Shown here in pieces: positions 1-9,468 of a stretch of 39,193 bases of DNA. A program made the translations under genes and the position numbers. Position 1 is the stretch's first letter; each line of letters starts with the position of its first letter. Source of the stretch: Verrucomicrobiales bacterium (GTDB lineage: Bacteria; Verrucomicrobiota; Verrucomicrobiia; Limisphaerales; JAQGOY01); NCBI GenBank assembly GCA_028293375.1, contig JAQGOY010000114.1, positions 1-39,193 of the forward strand, in the 5' to 3' direction. Under the pieces are notes generated by a model. It was not told the DNA's origin, did not search any database, and worked only from the letters and a program-made list of their open reading frames with translations.

Positions 1-77
1 ACGTAAACAAGGGAATTTGCAGTCCCCAGGTCTATTCCGATGTCGTTGGAAAATAGGCTTTTAAGTTGCGCAAACAT
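1..77 (-). CDS. mreB: MreB rod-shape-determining protein, N-terminal fragment
   Basis: The reverse strand from an ATG at 75-77 reads into the window edge for 25 complete codons and part of another. It begins MFAQLKSLF and continues into IGIDLGTANSLVYV. That second stretch is the first phosphate-binding loop (DLGTANS/T) of the actin-like ATPase MreB, close to the usual MreB sequence, and the short amphipathic leader before it is also typical. MreB forms membrane-associated filaments that direct lateral cell-wall synthesis. Only the start is present; the remainder and any mreCD partners lie outside. The gene is downstream of, and in the same direction as, the deacetylase gene. Its short length makes it easy to miss, but the motif is specific. 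Confidence 0.87.
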   Translation of the reverse strand, partial: MFAQLKSLFSNDIGIDLGTANSLVY

Positions 78-127
78 GAACTTTACTTACACCAGCTTGT
101 TTAAGGGTGTACCTGGATGAGGTCAAG

Positions 128-133
128 ATTATA
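128..133 (-). promoter_or_regulatory. Candidate -10 box upstream of mreB
   Basis: On the minus strand this reads TATAAT, a perfect sigma70-type -10 hexamer. It would start transcription about 44 bases before the mreB ATG. No convincing -35 box sits 16-18 bases upstream (GATTCG at the 17-base spacing), and there is no extended TG motif. It is therefore a candidate only, although its position suits a private mreB promoter separate from the deacetylase gene. Confidence 0.3.
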
Positions 134-168
134 GAGGAAAAGTTACGTCGCGAATCTTCCCGGACAAA

Positions 169-1704
169 TCACTGGTGAAGCGCGGGCTTCAAAGTCCATG
201 CCTGAAGCCGGGCCTGTTCCATCACTTTCGGCGCGCGAAAACCGACTTTATGGATAACCCATCCTCCGAAGAGGCCCGGAGTATCCGTTGCTATATGGTT
301 TTCGGGCATTATTCGAGCTTTTTGTCCTAACGTTATGACTTTATCCTCCGGTAGCTGGTTGGGTTGCTGGTAGAACTTCCAAACTGAGGCCATAGCGACC
401 AAAAAATCAGCAGGAGACACTGCGTCTGGACCGATGAATACGCGTGCCGGGATGCGATGTTGGGTTTGGATGAATTGAAAGACATCCTGAAGGGCATCGC
501 GAAATGCGAGGGCTGTGATGTTTGTTAATATTTCTGCTTTTGGGGGTGCAGAGTCGGGGCCAAGCAATCCGCTTGGTTTAAGAGGGCTATTCTCTTTCCG
601 GCCGGAAAAGGATTCATGGAGGTTGAGAGTAAGTAATTCGAATTGATCTGCGACAGAGTAAACGCGGTTGCTGATCTGCAGATAATCCAACCTTCCTTCT
701 TGTGCGATGATGAGATCGCTCAATTTGGTCAACTCTCCCGCGGTAGTTCCTTCAGTTTTTGTGCGGTCAGGGTAAAGCACCGGTAAATCGCTGGCAGTGA
801 CCCAATGAATATTGGAGATGCTCCGTATGTGATCGATGTATTGGGCAAAGCGTTGAAATGCGGAATCCGTTTCGGAAACGGAGATCTGGCCCGGTGGTTT
901 CCATCGTTCGCGTGGAGGATTTGCACCATGGGCGAAGTTCGCACCGTCCCAGAACTCCTGGTGGACCCATTCACATGGATGGTAAAAAATACTAATTATC
1001 CCGCCCCCTGAAGTCCGTAATCGTTCGACAATTTCTGAGACCTTCTTTTTGGCAGGTTCCACCGCAGCCGGATCATGCAGTTCCATTCGAGTATAATTGG
1101 AGCCCATGTGAAAAACATTGAGCGCTCCCGCGTACCAGAAGGGCTGGGCATTTAGGCCAACCTGATTGCCTTCATCAACATAGCAGGGGACCCCTCGCGG
1201 TGACACACCGATTTGTCGGAGTGCGGCGATTGCTTGTGGTGCCCAAGAGGAGCCGGGTTGCCCATAACAGGAAAGGGTTGTCACACCTAAAATGCGTTTC
1301 ACATCTGCCGCACCGCTTTTTTCGCGTCGTTCGAATTCTGAAACGCCATCCAGCCAGCCGCAATCTGCCAGATACTCTGTTGGGGTTGGGTGAACGGAAT
1401 GAAAATCAGAGTGGTAACCGATATCGTGCTTTTTAAGCGCAGCAATTACGTCCTGTCGTCCCCGCTTTTCCAGAACACGGGCTTTCTCGCCGACCAGCTT
1501 GAATGTAGCGCGAATGCCCCGTTGCGTGAGCATTTCGCAAAGTCGTTTGGTGGCATCGTCATCTGCGGGCAACAGGAAATCCTCGGTATCGAACCAAAGA
1601 ATGACATCGATACTCGTTGAGGCTTGCAGGTGATGGAGTGAAAACAAAATGAAGCACCCAACCACAACGCAGCGTATCGATTTGATAAAGCACCGGGATG
1701 ACAT
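169..1704 (-). CDS. Secreted polysaccharide deacetylase-like protein
   Basis: This 511-residue protein starts at the ATG at 1702-1704. A basic N-terminus and hydrophobic stretch (about residues 8-27), ending near HLQAS, look like a signal peptide, so the product is probably exported. Directly after it, DVILWFDTEDF resembles motif 1 of the NodB/CE4 fold, where paired acidic residues bind metal. About 60 residues later YHSDFHSVHPTP resembles the metal-binding histidine motif. The family removes acyl groups from polysaccharide amines or is catalytically inactive. The C-terminal 170 residues (after about residue 335) match nothing I recognise. The substrate is unknown. The gene stands alone on the minus strand, with mreB downstream and a gap of over 500 bases upstream. 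Confidence 0.68.
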   Translation of the reverse strand: MSSRCFIKSIRCVVVGCFILFSLHHLQASTSIDVILWFDTEDFLLPADDDATKRLCEMLTQRGIRATFKLVGEKARVLEKRGRQDVIAALKKHDIGYHSDFHSVHPTPTEYLADCGWLDGVSEFERREKSGAADVKRILGVTTLSCYGQPGSSWAPQAIAALRQIGVSPRGVPCYVDEGNQVGLNAQPFWYAGALNVFHMGSNYTRMELHDPAAVEPAKKKVSEIVERLRTSGGGIISIFYHPCEWVHQEFWDGANFAHGANPPRERWKPPGQISVSETDSAFQRFAQYIDHIRSISNIHWVTASDLPVLYPDRTKTEGTTAGELTKLSDLIIAQEGRLDYLQISNRVYSVADQFELLTLNLHESFSGRKENSPLKPSGLLGPDSAPPKAEILTNITALAFRDALQDVFQFIQTQHRIPARVFIGPDAVSPADFLVAMASVWKFYQQPNQLPEDKVITLGQKARIMPENHIATDTPGLFGGWVIHKVGFRAPKVMEQARLQAWTLKPALHQ

Positions 1705-2221
1705 ATCTGATTATTTCTTGACGGATTCATTCCGTCGAGATCAAACGATCCCGTAAACGTGATCTGAAGGTCCTTACTACAGCCTGTCGAAGGCATTGAG
1801 TAATAAATATTGATGGTTGTTTACATCTGATATGGATTTAGCGGGTTCGGAAGAGCTCGATGTTCATCTGCGCCTGTCAGTAATCGTGTTGGCTCGGAAG
1901 AATGATCAGAGATGTCAAACCGCGGCTCTTGCGGTCTGGGACTTGGGGGGACGACTGGGGCTCATCTCAGGAAACGATAGACAATCTGATTTTAGCAGGT
2001 GTGGCTTTCCTGACGTTTGTTTCGCTTGATCGATAAGCTGCATTTATGCCTTTCCGGGGCCAGATGTTCACGAGTGAAAGCTCTCTCCACGCGGTTCTTG
2101 CATTTCAAAGTCATTGCCTGGAAGCCCGAGATTGTTGATTCCGAAGGTTGGGTTGGCATAAGACCATTTGGCCTTGACCAAAGTCAGGCTTTTCCTCACC
2201 TTCCCTAAGTCATTCTTTAAC
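1705..2221. other. 517-base gap between divergent genes, no convincing gene
   Basis: This stretch separates the deacetylase (minus) from the transport operon (plus), so it should hold promoters for both. I found no well-formed sigma70 promoter. Open frames here are short and lack family resemblance. The most protein-like is a 44-codon plus-strand frame at 1902-2036 ending in the hydrophobic run NLILAGVAFLTFVSLDR. It could be a small membrane protein, a decayed gene remnant or chance. No tRNA fold or obvious RNA gene was recognised. Confidence 0.6.
1716..1740 (-). promoter_or_regulatory. Hairpin in the leader just before the deacetylase start
   Basis: The arms 1716-1725 (TCTTGACGGA) and 1731-1740 (TCCGTCGAGA) form a 10-base stem with one G-T wobble and a five-base loop. 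The hairpin ends 11 bases before the deacetylase ATG on the minus strand, where a ribosome would bind. No T-run follows in either direction, so a terminator is unlikely. It may affect translation initiation or be an operator. The function is inferred from position only. Confidence 0.35.
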
Positions 2222-3004
2222 ATGCAAGGCGACCACGCTATTCCTCCCACTCCTCCTGAGCCTGCTCCTCCCGAAACGGTTGGGCGCGCTTTTTCTCGAT
2301 GGTTTGGAATTTTTGCTTCCCCCGCAGACGTTTACGAAGACTGGGTTGGTGCCAAACCCAATTTTGCTAACATTTTTGTCCCCACAGTGCTCGCGATGTT
2401 CGCGGCCATTGTTTTCGTTCTGGTTTCTTTTTCGCAACCGGCGGTTTTATCCGGAGTGAAAGAAGCCCAGGCCAAACAGATGGAGAAGAACGCGAAGAGT
2501 CAAAACCTCACGCCCGCGCAGATCGAAAAACAGCAGGAAATCACGGAAAAGTTCATGACTACTACCATGCTCAAGATTTTTGGAGCAGTTGGGGCCACTT
2601 TTGGCACTATTTTCGGCCTGGTCGTTGAATCATTCTTTGCCTGGATTTTACTCCGCACTCTTTACAAAACCCGCATTCCTTTTCCAAGGGCAGTCGAGCT
2701 CACTTCGCTCTCATGGAGTGTGCTTTTCATTGGCACTTTTATTACGCTTTCAGTCGTTGTTATGACAGGAAGCCTTTACATGAACGTAGGACCCTCACTG
2801 TTTGTCAAAGAATTCGATCCTAAATTGAAACTTCACCAAATTTTAAGTGTATTCAATGTAATGACAATCTGGCAATTGGGCGTCGAATCAATCGGAATTG
2901 CAAAAATAGCACAGCGACGTTTCCTGCCAGTAGCGTTGGTTGTTTATTCGCTCTGGATCGCGCTTCGATCACTCATGATTTTCGCGAATCCAATGAATTA
3001 TTAA
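2222..3004 (+). CDS. Yip1-like polytopic membrane protein
   Basis: This 260-residue integral membrane protein probably begins at the ATG at 2222 (MQGDHAIPP); a TTG at 2168 would add 18 residues without family character. A proline-rich N-terminal tail (PPTPPEPAPPE) precedes RAFSRWFGIFASPADVYEDW, an amphipathic 'F..P...Y' segment typical of bacterial Yip1-family proteins. Hydrophobic segments follow around residues 55-75, 125-150, 165-190 and 215-250, with a charged, helical loop (about 85-115, rich in K, Q and E) between the first and second. It heads a plus-strand run of transport genes and is 40 bases upstream of the adaptor gene, which suggests cotranscription. The molecular role of bacterial Yip1 proteins is poorly defined; a link to membrane export is inferred from context only. 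Confidence 0.6.
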   Translation: MQGDHAIPPTPPEPAPPETVGRAFSRWFGIFASPADVYEDWVGAKPNFANIFVPTVLAMFAAIVFVLVSFSQPAVLSGVKEAQAKQMEKNAKSQNLTPAQIEKQQEITEKFMTTTMLKIFGAVGATFGTIFGLVVESFFAWILLRTLYKTRIPFPRAVELTSLSWSVLFIGTFITLSVVVMTGSLYMNVGPSLFVKEFDPKLKLHQILSVFNVMTIWQLGVESIGIAKIAQRRFLPVALVVYSLWIALRSLMIFANPMNY

Positions 3005-3044
3005 CTGCGGTCTTTTCACCTAACTCAAAAATAGTCGGCTTTCC

Positions 3045-4364
3045 ATGGCAAAAAAATCTAATCGTACGCGAACAATTGTCGTTTGGACCATCATTCTACT
3101 TCTGCTCGCGGGAGGCGGGGCAGGGGCATACATGTACCGTAAGCGGGACGTTGTCATTACTGTCCAAACAGAAAAAGCATTGCGCCGTAATATTACTGAA
3201 ACAGTCGTAGCTACAGGTAAAATTCAACCTGTGCTTCAAGTGGTCATTAATCCTGAAGTCAGCGGTGAGATCACCGATCTTCCCGTCCATGAGGGACAAC
3301 CGGTTAAAAAAGGCGATCTCCTGGTCAAAATCAAACCAGACAATTATGTCGCCTCGCGAAATTCGGCAGAGGCAGGTTACAAATCCGCCATGGCTGGTCG
3401 CAGTCAAAGCAAGGCGCAGCTCGAGAAAGCAGAGAAGGAATACAATCGCAACAAAGAACTCATGGCCAATAATCTTGTTTCCGCCTCTGCTTTCCTTGAT
3501 TACGAAACTGCCTTCGAAGTAGCCAAGCTTGTTTATGAGACATCCACCCATCAGACGGACGTGGCTATGGCGGCCCTTGAACGTGCCAACGATGATCTTT
3601 CCAAAACCACCATTTCATCGCCAATCAATGGTGTGGTAACCAAATTGAAATCGCAAAAGGGGGAACGCGTTGTGGGAACTGCGATGATGGCTGGCACCGA
3701 AATCATGACTATTGCAGACCTGGAAGCAATGGAGGCTCGAGTTGACATCGGTGAAATCGACATTGTTCTCATCGCGACCAATCAAAACGCCAAGCTTGAG
3801 GTCGACTCGTTCCAAGACAAAAAGTTTTCGGGAGTGGTCTACGAACTTTCCAATGCCGCCAATACCACTGGCGCCAATACTCAGCAGGAAGCAACGAAAT
3901 TCCAGGTCAAGATCGCGATCAAAGACAAAGATAACTTTCGTCCCGGCATGTCTGTCACGGCCTACATCGAAACTCGAAGCAAAAGTAATGTCGTCTCTGT
4001 TCCCATCCCCAGTGTGACTACCCGCTTACCCAAGGGTTCTCAACCGGCCAACAAAAAACCAGGCCCCGGCGAAAAAGTGGATGAAAACGAAAAAGCCGGC
4101 GTGGGCAACATCGCTAATCTCAAGAAAAAGGAAACTACAGTGAAGCCGGTGGAAGTCGTGTTCGTAATGGAAGGTGAAACCACGAAAATGGTGACTGTGA
4201 AACGAGGAATCAGCGATGATGATTACGTCGAGATTACCGAAGGCATCAGCGAAGGAATGACCGTTGTCTCCGGAGGTTACAAGGCCATCAATAAGGAACT
4301 CGAAGATGGTAAAAAGGTGAAAGTTGATAACGAGAAACATGCTCCTAAGGAGGAAAAGAAGTGA
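3045..4364 (+). CDS. MacA-type periplasmic adaptor (membrane fusion protein)
   Basis: This 439-residue protein has the layout of an RND/MacA-family adaptor. An N-terminal membrane anchor lies at about 10-30. The first half of the lipoyl/barrel-sandwich domain follows (about 60-95, including [19 protein letters not shown]), then a helical hairpin (about 100-190) and the second lipoyl half with the hallmark SSPINGVVT near 195-205. A beta-barrel (about 225-310) and a membrane-proximal domain complete it. Such adaptors bridge an inner-membrane transporter to an outer-membrane channel. A hydrophilic, lysine-rich insert at about 332-372 interrupts the C-terminal domain and the tail is also lysine-rich, both unusual. 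The next gene begins within its last codons, indicating translational coupling. No TolC-like gene is in the window. The specific substrate is unknown. Confidence 0.88.
   Translation: MAKKSNRTRTIVVWTIILLLLAGGGAGAYMYRKRDVVITVQTEKALRRNITETVVATGKIQPVLQVVINPEVSGEITDLPVHEGQPVKKGDLLVKIKPDNYVASRNSAEAGYKSAMAGRSQSKAQLEKAEKEYNRNKELMANNLVSASAFLDYETAFEVAKLVYETSTHQTDVAMAALERANDDLSKTTISSPINGVVTKLKSQKGERVVGTAMMAGTEIMTIADLEAMEARVDIGEIDIVLIATNQNAKLEVDSFQDKKFSGVVYELSNAANTTGANTQQEATKFQVKIAIKDKDNFRPGMSVTAYIETRSKSNVVSVPIPSVTTRLPKGSQPANKKPGPGEKVDENEKAGVGNIANLKKKETTVKPVEVVFVMEGETTKMVTVKRGISDDDYVEITEGISEGMTVVSGGYKAINKELEDGKKVKVDNEKHAPKEEKK
4347..4353 (+). promoter_or_regulatory. Strong ribosome binding site deciding the GTG start of the ATPase gene
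   Basis: AAGGAGG lies inside the last codons of the adaptor gene, seven bases before the GTG at 4361. It supports that GTG as the start and means adaptor and ATPase translation are coupled across the GTGA overlap. It is the best Shine-Dalgarno match I noticed; most genes in the window lack one. Confidence 0.75.
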
Positions 4365-5083
4365 GCCTTTTGCGGCTGCAAAATATCGCCCGCCGCTACC
4401 AGATGGGTACAGAAACGATCCACGCTTTGCGTGATGTCTCCCTGTCTATCGAGCGCGGCGAGTACGTCGCAATCATGGGTCCCTCCGGCTCCGGCAAATC
4501 GACGCTCATGAACTTGCTTGGCTGCCTTGATTCTCCCACTTCGGGCGAGTTCATTCTCAACGGAAGTCGAGTCAGTGAAATGGAGGACAATGACCTTGCC
4601 GAAATTCGCAACAAGGAAATCGGCTTTGTTTTCCAAAGCTTCAATCTGCTTCCTCGCTCCGACGCCCTTCACAATGTTGAATTGCCTCTCATTTATGCAG
4701 GGTTCCCTTCCGGTGAACGCCGGGAGATGGCCAAGGCGGCACTCGACCACGTGGGTCTGGGAGATCGCATGCATCATCGGCCCAACGAAATGTCGGGTGG
4801 CCAGCGACAGCGTGTGGCGGTAGCCCGGGCACTGGTTAACAATCCCAGCATTCTTCTTGCAGACGAGCCCACCGGTAATCTTGATTCTCGGACAGGCACC
4901 GAAATCCTTGCTCTTTTCGAGGAACTTTCCAGCAAGGGAAATACTATTATTCTGGTCACGCACGAGGAGGATGTTGCGGTCAATGCGCGACGGATGATAC
5001 GAATTCGCGACGGTCTCATTGCCAGCGACGAATTGACGCACAAGGGTCTCGCTGCCACTCCAGCGTCTGCTTCGTCGAAATGA
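4361..5083 (+). CDS. MacB/LolD-type ABC transporter ATPase subunit
   Basis: This 240-residue soluble ATPase carries every nucleotide-binding motif: Walker [10 protein letters not shown] (residues 40-48), Q-loop glutamine near 92, signature MSGGQ (144-148), Walker B ILLADEP with catalytic E169, and the D-loop NLDSRTG. A switch histidine lies in LVTHEED. It belongs to the MacB/LolD/FtsE branch of mechanotransmission ABC ATPases, which move substrates at the outer face of the membrane rather than through it. The start is a GTG overlapping the adaptor stop, backed by a strong ribosome binding site. The gene overlaps the next one by four bases (ATGA). In E. coli MacB the ATPase and permease are one chain; here they are separate, as in LolCDE. 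Confidence 0.93.
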   Translation: MSLLRLQNIARRYQMGTETIHALRDVSLSIERGEYVAIMGPSGSGKSTLMNLLGCLDSPTSGEFILNGSRVSEMEDNDLAEIRNKEIGFVFQSFNLLPRSDALHNVELPLIYAGFPSGERREMAKAALDHVGLGDRMHHRPNEMSGGQRQRVAVARALVNNPSILLADEPTGNLDSRTGTEILALFEELSSKGNTIILVTHEEDVAVNARRMIRIRDGLIASDELTHKGLAATPASASSK

Positions 5084-6303
5084 GAATTACCACGGAACTT
5101 GCGGAGGGAATTCGGATCTCCTGGAGTGCGATCGCCGCCAACAAGCTTCGCGCCGGCCTTACTACCCTTGGCATCGTCATTGGCATCGTCACGGTCACCC
5201 TCATGGCTACTGCCATTACCGGGATTAATACTGCTTTCCGTCAGAGTATCTCCCAGATGGGTACGGATGTTCTTTACATTCAGAAATTTCAGTGGGGACC
5301 GCCTGACCAGGAATGGTGGACCATGCGTAACCGGCGCGACATCACCATCTCAGAGGCCAAAGCAATGATGCGCCAAATCAATAATGCGGTTGCGGTCTCC
5401 ATCGAGGCATCCACCGGCCGAAACATCACATTTAAAGGCCGCACTGCGCGAGGCGTCTGGACTGTTGGGAATACCGTGGAGAGCGCCATTGTTCGGGGGC
5501 TCGTGGTCAAGCAGGGTCGGTTTTTTACAGAGGGAGAAGTTGACGGCGCCCGTCCTGTTTGTGTCCTGGGTGCCGATCTTGCCGCGAATCTTTTCCCAGT
5601 TGAATCTCCACTTGGTCAAAAGGTTCGCATTGATGGCGCCCCATTTGAGGTCATCGGCGTTATAGACAAAATGGGGACATTCCTCTTTGGCAATCTGGAT
5701 AATCAAATCATTATACCCATTACTCGCTACCTGACCCAGGTGGCACATCGTCCCGACGTGAGTATTATGGTCAAAGTCAAAAGACCTGAAGACATGGACG
5801 AGGCTAAAGAAGAGCTTCGCGGCATTGCCCGCAAAGTTCGTCATGTTGCCCCGGGAAAACCAGACGACTTTTCCATCAATCAACAGGATATCCTCATAAA
5901 AACTTTTAACCGCGTCGGTGGCGCCATCGCCACTCTCGGTTTGTTCATCACCGGTCTTTCTCTCTTTGTCGGCGGTATTGGAATCATGAACATCATGTTC
6001 GTCTCCGTTGCCGAGCGGACCCGGGAAATTGGCATTCGCAAAGCCATTGGAGCGAAGAAGCGAACTATCCTGATTCAATTTCTCTCCGAGGCTGCCACCA
6101 TTTGTCTTTGCGGGGGCGCCCTGGCCGTGGCTATCGCGTGGCCGATCACGCTCTTGCTCAATACCTTCCTCCCTACCAGCATGTCGTTGCCTATTGTCGG
6201 CCTCGCCCTTTTCACTTCAATCGCCACCGGCGTGGTGGCCGGATTTCTTCCCGCTTACCGTGCTGCCTGCATGAACCCCGTTGATGCGCTTCGTAATGAA
6301 TAA
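5080..6303 (+). CDS. MacB-type ABC permease, first of two
   Basis: This 407-residue inner-membrane subunit has the MacB/FtsX layout. A first transmembrane helix (about 25-48, [20 protein letters not shown]) is followed by a large extracytoplasmic domain (about 50-275, MacB periplasmic core) and three more helices near 285-310, 335-365 and 370-395. The cytoplasmic loop [18 protein letters not shown] is the strongly conserved FtsX-domain coupling motif that contacts the ATPase. The ATG overlaps the ATPase stop. It most likely pairs with the next permease to form a heterodimer driven by the single ATPase. The exported substrate cannot be read from sequence. Confidence 0.9.
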   Translation: MRITTELAEGIRISWSAIAANKLRAGLTTLGIVIGIVTVTLMATAITGINTAFRQSISQMGTDVLYIQKFQWGPPDQEWWTMRNRRDITISEAKAMMRQINNAVAVSIEASTGRNITFKGRTARGVWTVGNTVESAIVRGLVVKQGRFFTEGEVDGARPVCVLGADLAANLFPVESPLGQKVRIDGAPFEVIGVIDKMGTFLFGNLDNQIIIPITRYLTQVAHRPDVSIMVKVKRPEDMDEAKEELRGIARKVRHVAPGKPDDFSINQQDILIKTFNRVGGAIATLGLFITGLSLFVGGIGIMNIMFVSVAERTREIGIRKAIGAKKRTILIQFLSEAATICLCGGALAVAIAWPITLLLNTFLPTSMSLPIVGLALFTSIATGVVAGFLPAYRAACMNPVDALRNE

Positions 6304-7603
6304 TACTGAAGCACAAAATGCCATGGGCTCTGCGCGACCTGCATCTCGAAAACGCCGGATTAGCTTCGGTCTGGCTGAACTGCGTGAAAGCTGTGTCATG
6401 GCGATGTCCGCCATTCGGGCCCACAAGCTCCGCTCCATCCTGACGCTTCTCGGCATCATGATCGGGGTCTTTTCGATTATTGTTGTCATGACCGCAATTC
6501 GAGTACTCCAATCCAACATTGAAGGAGAACTCAGCCAACTTGGATCCACTGCCTTCGTCATCCAAAAACGACCGGAATTTCCTGTGGACAACGAAGCATG
6601 GGAGAAAATTCGCCGTCGCAAAGATTTGACCTATCAGCAGGGTATTGCCCTTCAGCAGAAAGCGACTTTGGCAGCCAGTGTCGGTATGGAAACAGGCGTT
6701 GCCAATAATGAGGCGTCTTCAAAATATTATCGAACGAATCCTGATATCGGTCTCATCGGAACTACTCCGGACGCCTTTGCAGCCAGGAACCGAGTCATCG
6801 ACCAGGGTAGATCATTTAATAATAACGACCTTGAAAGTGCCGCGCGAGTTTGCGTGATTGGCAGTTCGCTTTCCAAAAAGCTATTTCCCCACGGCGGAGG
6901 GGTGGGGGACAAGCTCCAGTTCGAAGGAATCAGTTACCACGTCGTCGGTGTGCTTGAGGCAAAGGGCAGCAGCATGAACGGAGATGGGGATAACTTTATC
7001 CTCATTCCTCTCACCACCGCCCTTAATCATTACGGCTCTCAAAATCGCAGTCTCGACTTTCTCGTCCAGGCCCGGGACCAGGCTACCTACGATGACACGA
7101 TTGAACAGGTCCGTGGAATTTTGAGAAAACTGCGCAAGGTTCCTCCTGGAGAAGGAGACGATTTCGAAATTGCGAGCAATGATTCGCTGATTAACCAGTT
7201 TCGGACCATTACCATGGCCGTCCGACTTGGGGCGGGGCTCATTAGTTCGATTTCCTTGCTCGCGGCCGGTGTCGGCATCATGAATATTATGTTGGTGAGT
7301 GTTACCGAGCGAACCAAGGAAATTGGTATTCGCCGCGCCATTGGCGCAAAGAAGCGAAACATCATGACCCAGTTTATTGTTGAAGCGATTATTCTGTGCG
7401 AAGTAGGAGGGGTTTTTGGCATTGTTCTGGGAATAACCGCCGGAAATGTAGCCGCCTTTTTCCTCAAGGTTACGCCGGTTTTCCCCTGGGACTGGGCCGC
7501 TGTTGGGTTGCTCGCCTGCTCCGTCGTCGGAATAGCCTTCGGAACCTACCCTGCGTACAAAGCCGCCAACCTGGATCCCATCGAATCTCTGCGTTACGAG
7601 TAA
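6296..7603 (+). CDS. MacB-type ABC permease, second of two
   Basis: This is a 435-residue paralogue of the preceding permease with the same topology. A basic cytoplasmic leader of about 45 residues precedes the first helix (LTLLGIMIGVFSIIVVMTAI). A periplasmic core domain and three C-terminal helices follow, with the coupling motif TERTKEIGIRRAIGAKKR between helices two and three. The ATG at 6296 overlaps the previous stop by eight bases; earlier TTG/ATG codons at 6281 and 6284 are also in frame, so the exact start is uncertain. Two distinct permeases beside one ATPase and one adaptor resemble LolCDE stoichiometry more than canonical homodimeric MacB. Confidence 0.9.
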   Translation: MNNTEAQNAMGSARPASRKRRISFGLAELRESCVMAMSAIRAHKLRSILTLLGIMIGVFSIIVVMTAIRVLQSNIEGELSQLGSTAFVIQKRPEFPVDNEAWEKIRRRKDLTYQQGIALQQKATLAASVGMETGVANNEASSKYYRTNPDIGLIGTTPDAFAARNRVIDQGRSFNNNDLESAARVCVIGSSLSKKLFPHGGGVGDKLQFEGISYHVVGVLEAKGSSMNGDGDNFILIPLTTALNHYGSQNRSLDFLVQARDQATYDDTIEQVRGILRKLRKVPPGEGDDFEIASNDSLINQFRTITMAVRLGAGLISSISLLAAGVGIMNIMLVSVTERTKEIGIRRAIGAKKRNIMTQFIVEAIILCEVGGVFGIVLGITAGNVAAFFLKVTPVFPWDWAAVGLLACSVVGIAFGTYPAYKAANLDPIESLRYE

Positions 7604-7692
7604 CGGGAGTTGTTGCCAATCCTTCCTGGGGCAGACTTTTCGCCAAACCTCACTTGCCACACCCGGCATGAGGCCGTATTTTCTCACCTTTT

Positions 7693-9468
7693 GTGGAATC
7701 TGAATTGATAGAGAAACCTAACCGCACCCCGCCGCTGCTGCGAATCAGCCGGTTCTTGTTGCATTACAAGGGGCGCATGTTTCTTTCCCTGTCCCTGCTT
7801 TCCTGCCTCATCGCCATCGAAATGATCCTGCCGCAGATCATTGGTTCCACCATCAACGGCCTCCGCATCTCCTCAGAAATACACCGGCCGTTTGATGCCA
7901 AACCTTTCGTCCTTTTATTTATTTCATTGGTCCTTGTTCGCGGGGGAGTTGGAGTAATTCTTGGTCCCATTCGCAATCGTCTTATCCATCTCACCCTTTC
8001 AGATGTTCGGCTGGCGATTTACAATTCCATTCAGCGTTTGGCCTTTCGTTATCACGACAAGGTCAACAGCGGCGAGTTAATCAACCGATCCACCACCGAC
8101 ATCAGTCGGTTGCAGGAATTTCTACTCGCATGCCTGTTGTTGACGCTGGATATTGCCGGTTCTCTTGTAGCAACCACGGTTTTCATTTTTCTGATTCATC
8201 CTGCCCTCGGTTGGTTGACGGTGTTCACTGCCGGTCCAACCATTTTTTTGATCGTGATTTACTCCAGAAAACTCCAGCCACAATGGAAATCGGTTCATCA
8301 TCTCCACGGGACGATGACCACCATCATCCAGGAAAATATTGCTGGTGTGCGGGTTGTGAAAGCGTTTGCTCGCGAAGACGCCCAGATTGAAAAGTTCAAG
8401 ACTCAACGGGATACGTATCTCCATGACCTGTTGAAAACAGTTAACTACTGGGCCAGTCGGGTCCCTTTTGCCCAGTTTGTGTTCGGTTTGAGCACCCCGT
8501 TGATTCTATGGGTAGGCGGGTCGAAGGTAATCGATCACCAACTTTCCGTGGGCGATTTGGCGAAGGTTATTTTTTACTTAATGGCGATCAACCACCGGGT
8601 TGGCATGATTGGACAATTCACCAACATCATTCAAAACGCCAACTCCAGCTCGGAGCGAATACTGGAAATTATCCACGAAAAAGAAAGACTGATTGACGGA
8701 CAAAAAATCGCGCCTGAAATCAAAGGTGAAGTTCAATTTTGCCAGGTTTCTTTCGGCTACAAGGAAGCACTTCCCGCGTTGAACGGAATTACCTTCACAG
8801 CCACTGCTGGGTCAACAATTGGCATTGTGGGAGCCACTGGCGCCGGCAAAACGACACTTGTGAATCTCATTCCGAGGTTTTACGACCCCATTCAGGGAAA
8901 GATACTGGTTGATGGTGTCGATATCCGCGAATTCAACCTGGAGAGCTACAGGCAACAGATAGGTATTATTTTTCAGGAGACTTTCTTGTTCACGGCGACC
9001 ATTGCCGAAAACATCAGCTATGGTCGTCCTGACGTTACGTTTGAAGAAATTCAGCGCTGCTCGCGTGCTGCGCAGGCCGAGGAGTTCATCCTGGGTATGG
9101 AGAAAGGTTACAACACGCTGGTTGGCGAGCGTGGTGTTTCTCTTAGCGGGGGGCAAAAGCAGAGCCTGGCCATCGCACGGGCTTTCCTGATGAATCCGAG
9201 AATTCTCATTTTCGACGATGCCACTGCAAGTGTCGACTCGCACACCGAACAATTGATCCGCAAAGCCATGCAGGACTTGTGCAAAGGACGAACCTCTTTT
9301 GTCATAGCGCACCGGCTCTCTACCGTGCAATCGGCCGATTACCTTTTGGTCCTGGAAGAAGGGCGATTGGTGGAGCAGGGGACGCATGAAGAACTGTTGA
9401 AGAAAAATGGGCATTACGTATCTATTTTCAATCAACAAATCCGGAAGGAGCCGGCCTTCCCCTCATGA
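7693..9468 (+). CDS. Type I ABC exporter half-transporter with degenerate Walker B
   Basis: This 591-residue half-transporter (GTG start) has six membrane helices in the first 320 residues, then a nucleotide-binding domain. Visible motifs are Walker A GATGAGKT (380-387), signature LSGGQ (484-488) and the H-loop IAHRL. Walker B ends in Asp-Asp (D508-D509; LIFDDATASVD), so the usual catalytic glutamate is an aspartate. That substitution is characteristic of the degenerate-site subunit of heterodimeric exporters such as TM287/288 and BmrCD, which export drugs or lipids. The gene overlaps its partner by four bases (ATGA), consistent with one-to-one production. It follows the permease genes after 89 bases, so it may be cotranscribed with them. 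The substrate is unknown. Confidence 0.92.
   Translation: MESELIEKPNRTPPLLRISRFLLHYKGRMFLSLSLLSCLIAIEMILPQIIGSTINGLRISSEIHRPFDAKPFVLLFISLVLVRGGVGVILGPIRNRLIHLTLSDVRLAIYNSIQRLAFRYHDKVNSGELINRSTTDISRLQEFLLACLLLTLDIAGSLVATTVFIFLIHPALGWLTVFTAGPTIFLIVIYSRKLQPQWKSVHHLHGTMTTIIQENIAGVRVVKAFAREDAQIEKFKTQRDTYLHDLLKTVNYWASRVPFAQFVFGLSTPLILWVGGSKVIDHQLSVGDLAKVIFYLMAINHRVGMIGQFTNIIQNANSSSERILEIIHEKERLIDGQKIAPEIKGEVQFCQVSFGYKEALPALNGITFTATAGSTIGIVGATGAGKTTLVNLIPRFYDPIQGKILVDGVDIREFNLESYRQQIGIIFQETFLFTATIAENISYGRPDVTFEEIQRCSRAAQAEEFILGMEKGYNTLVGERGVSLSGGQKQSLAIARAFLMNPRILIFDDATASVDSHTEQLIRKAMQDLCKGRTSFVIAHRLSTVQSADYLLVLEEGRLVEQGTHEELLKKNGHYVSIFNQQIRKEPAFPS

Noticed and set aside
4277-5041. A 254-codon minus-strand open frame
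   Set aside because: It is antisense to the ATPase gene with all ABC motifs intact. It has no recognisable family, start signal or export signal.
6881-7687. A 268-codon minus-strand open frame
   Set aside because: It is antisense to the second MacB-type permease and shows no coherent domain.
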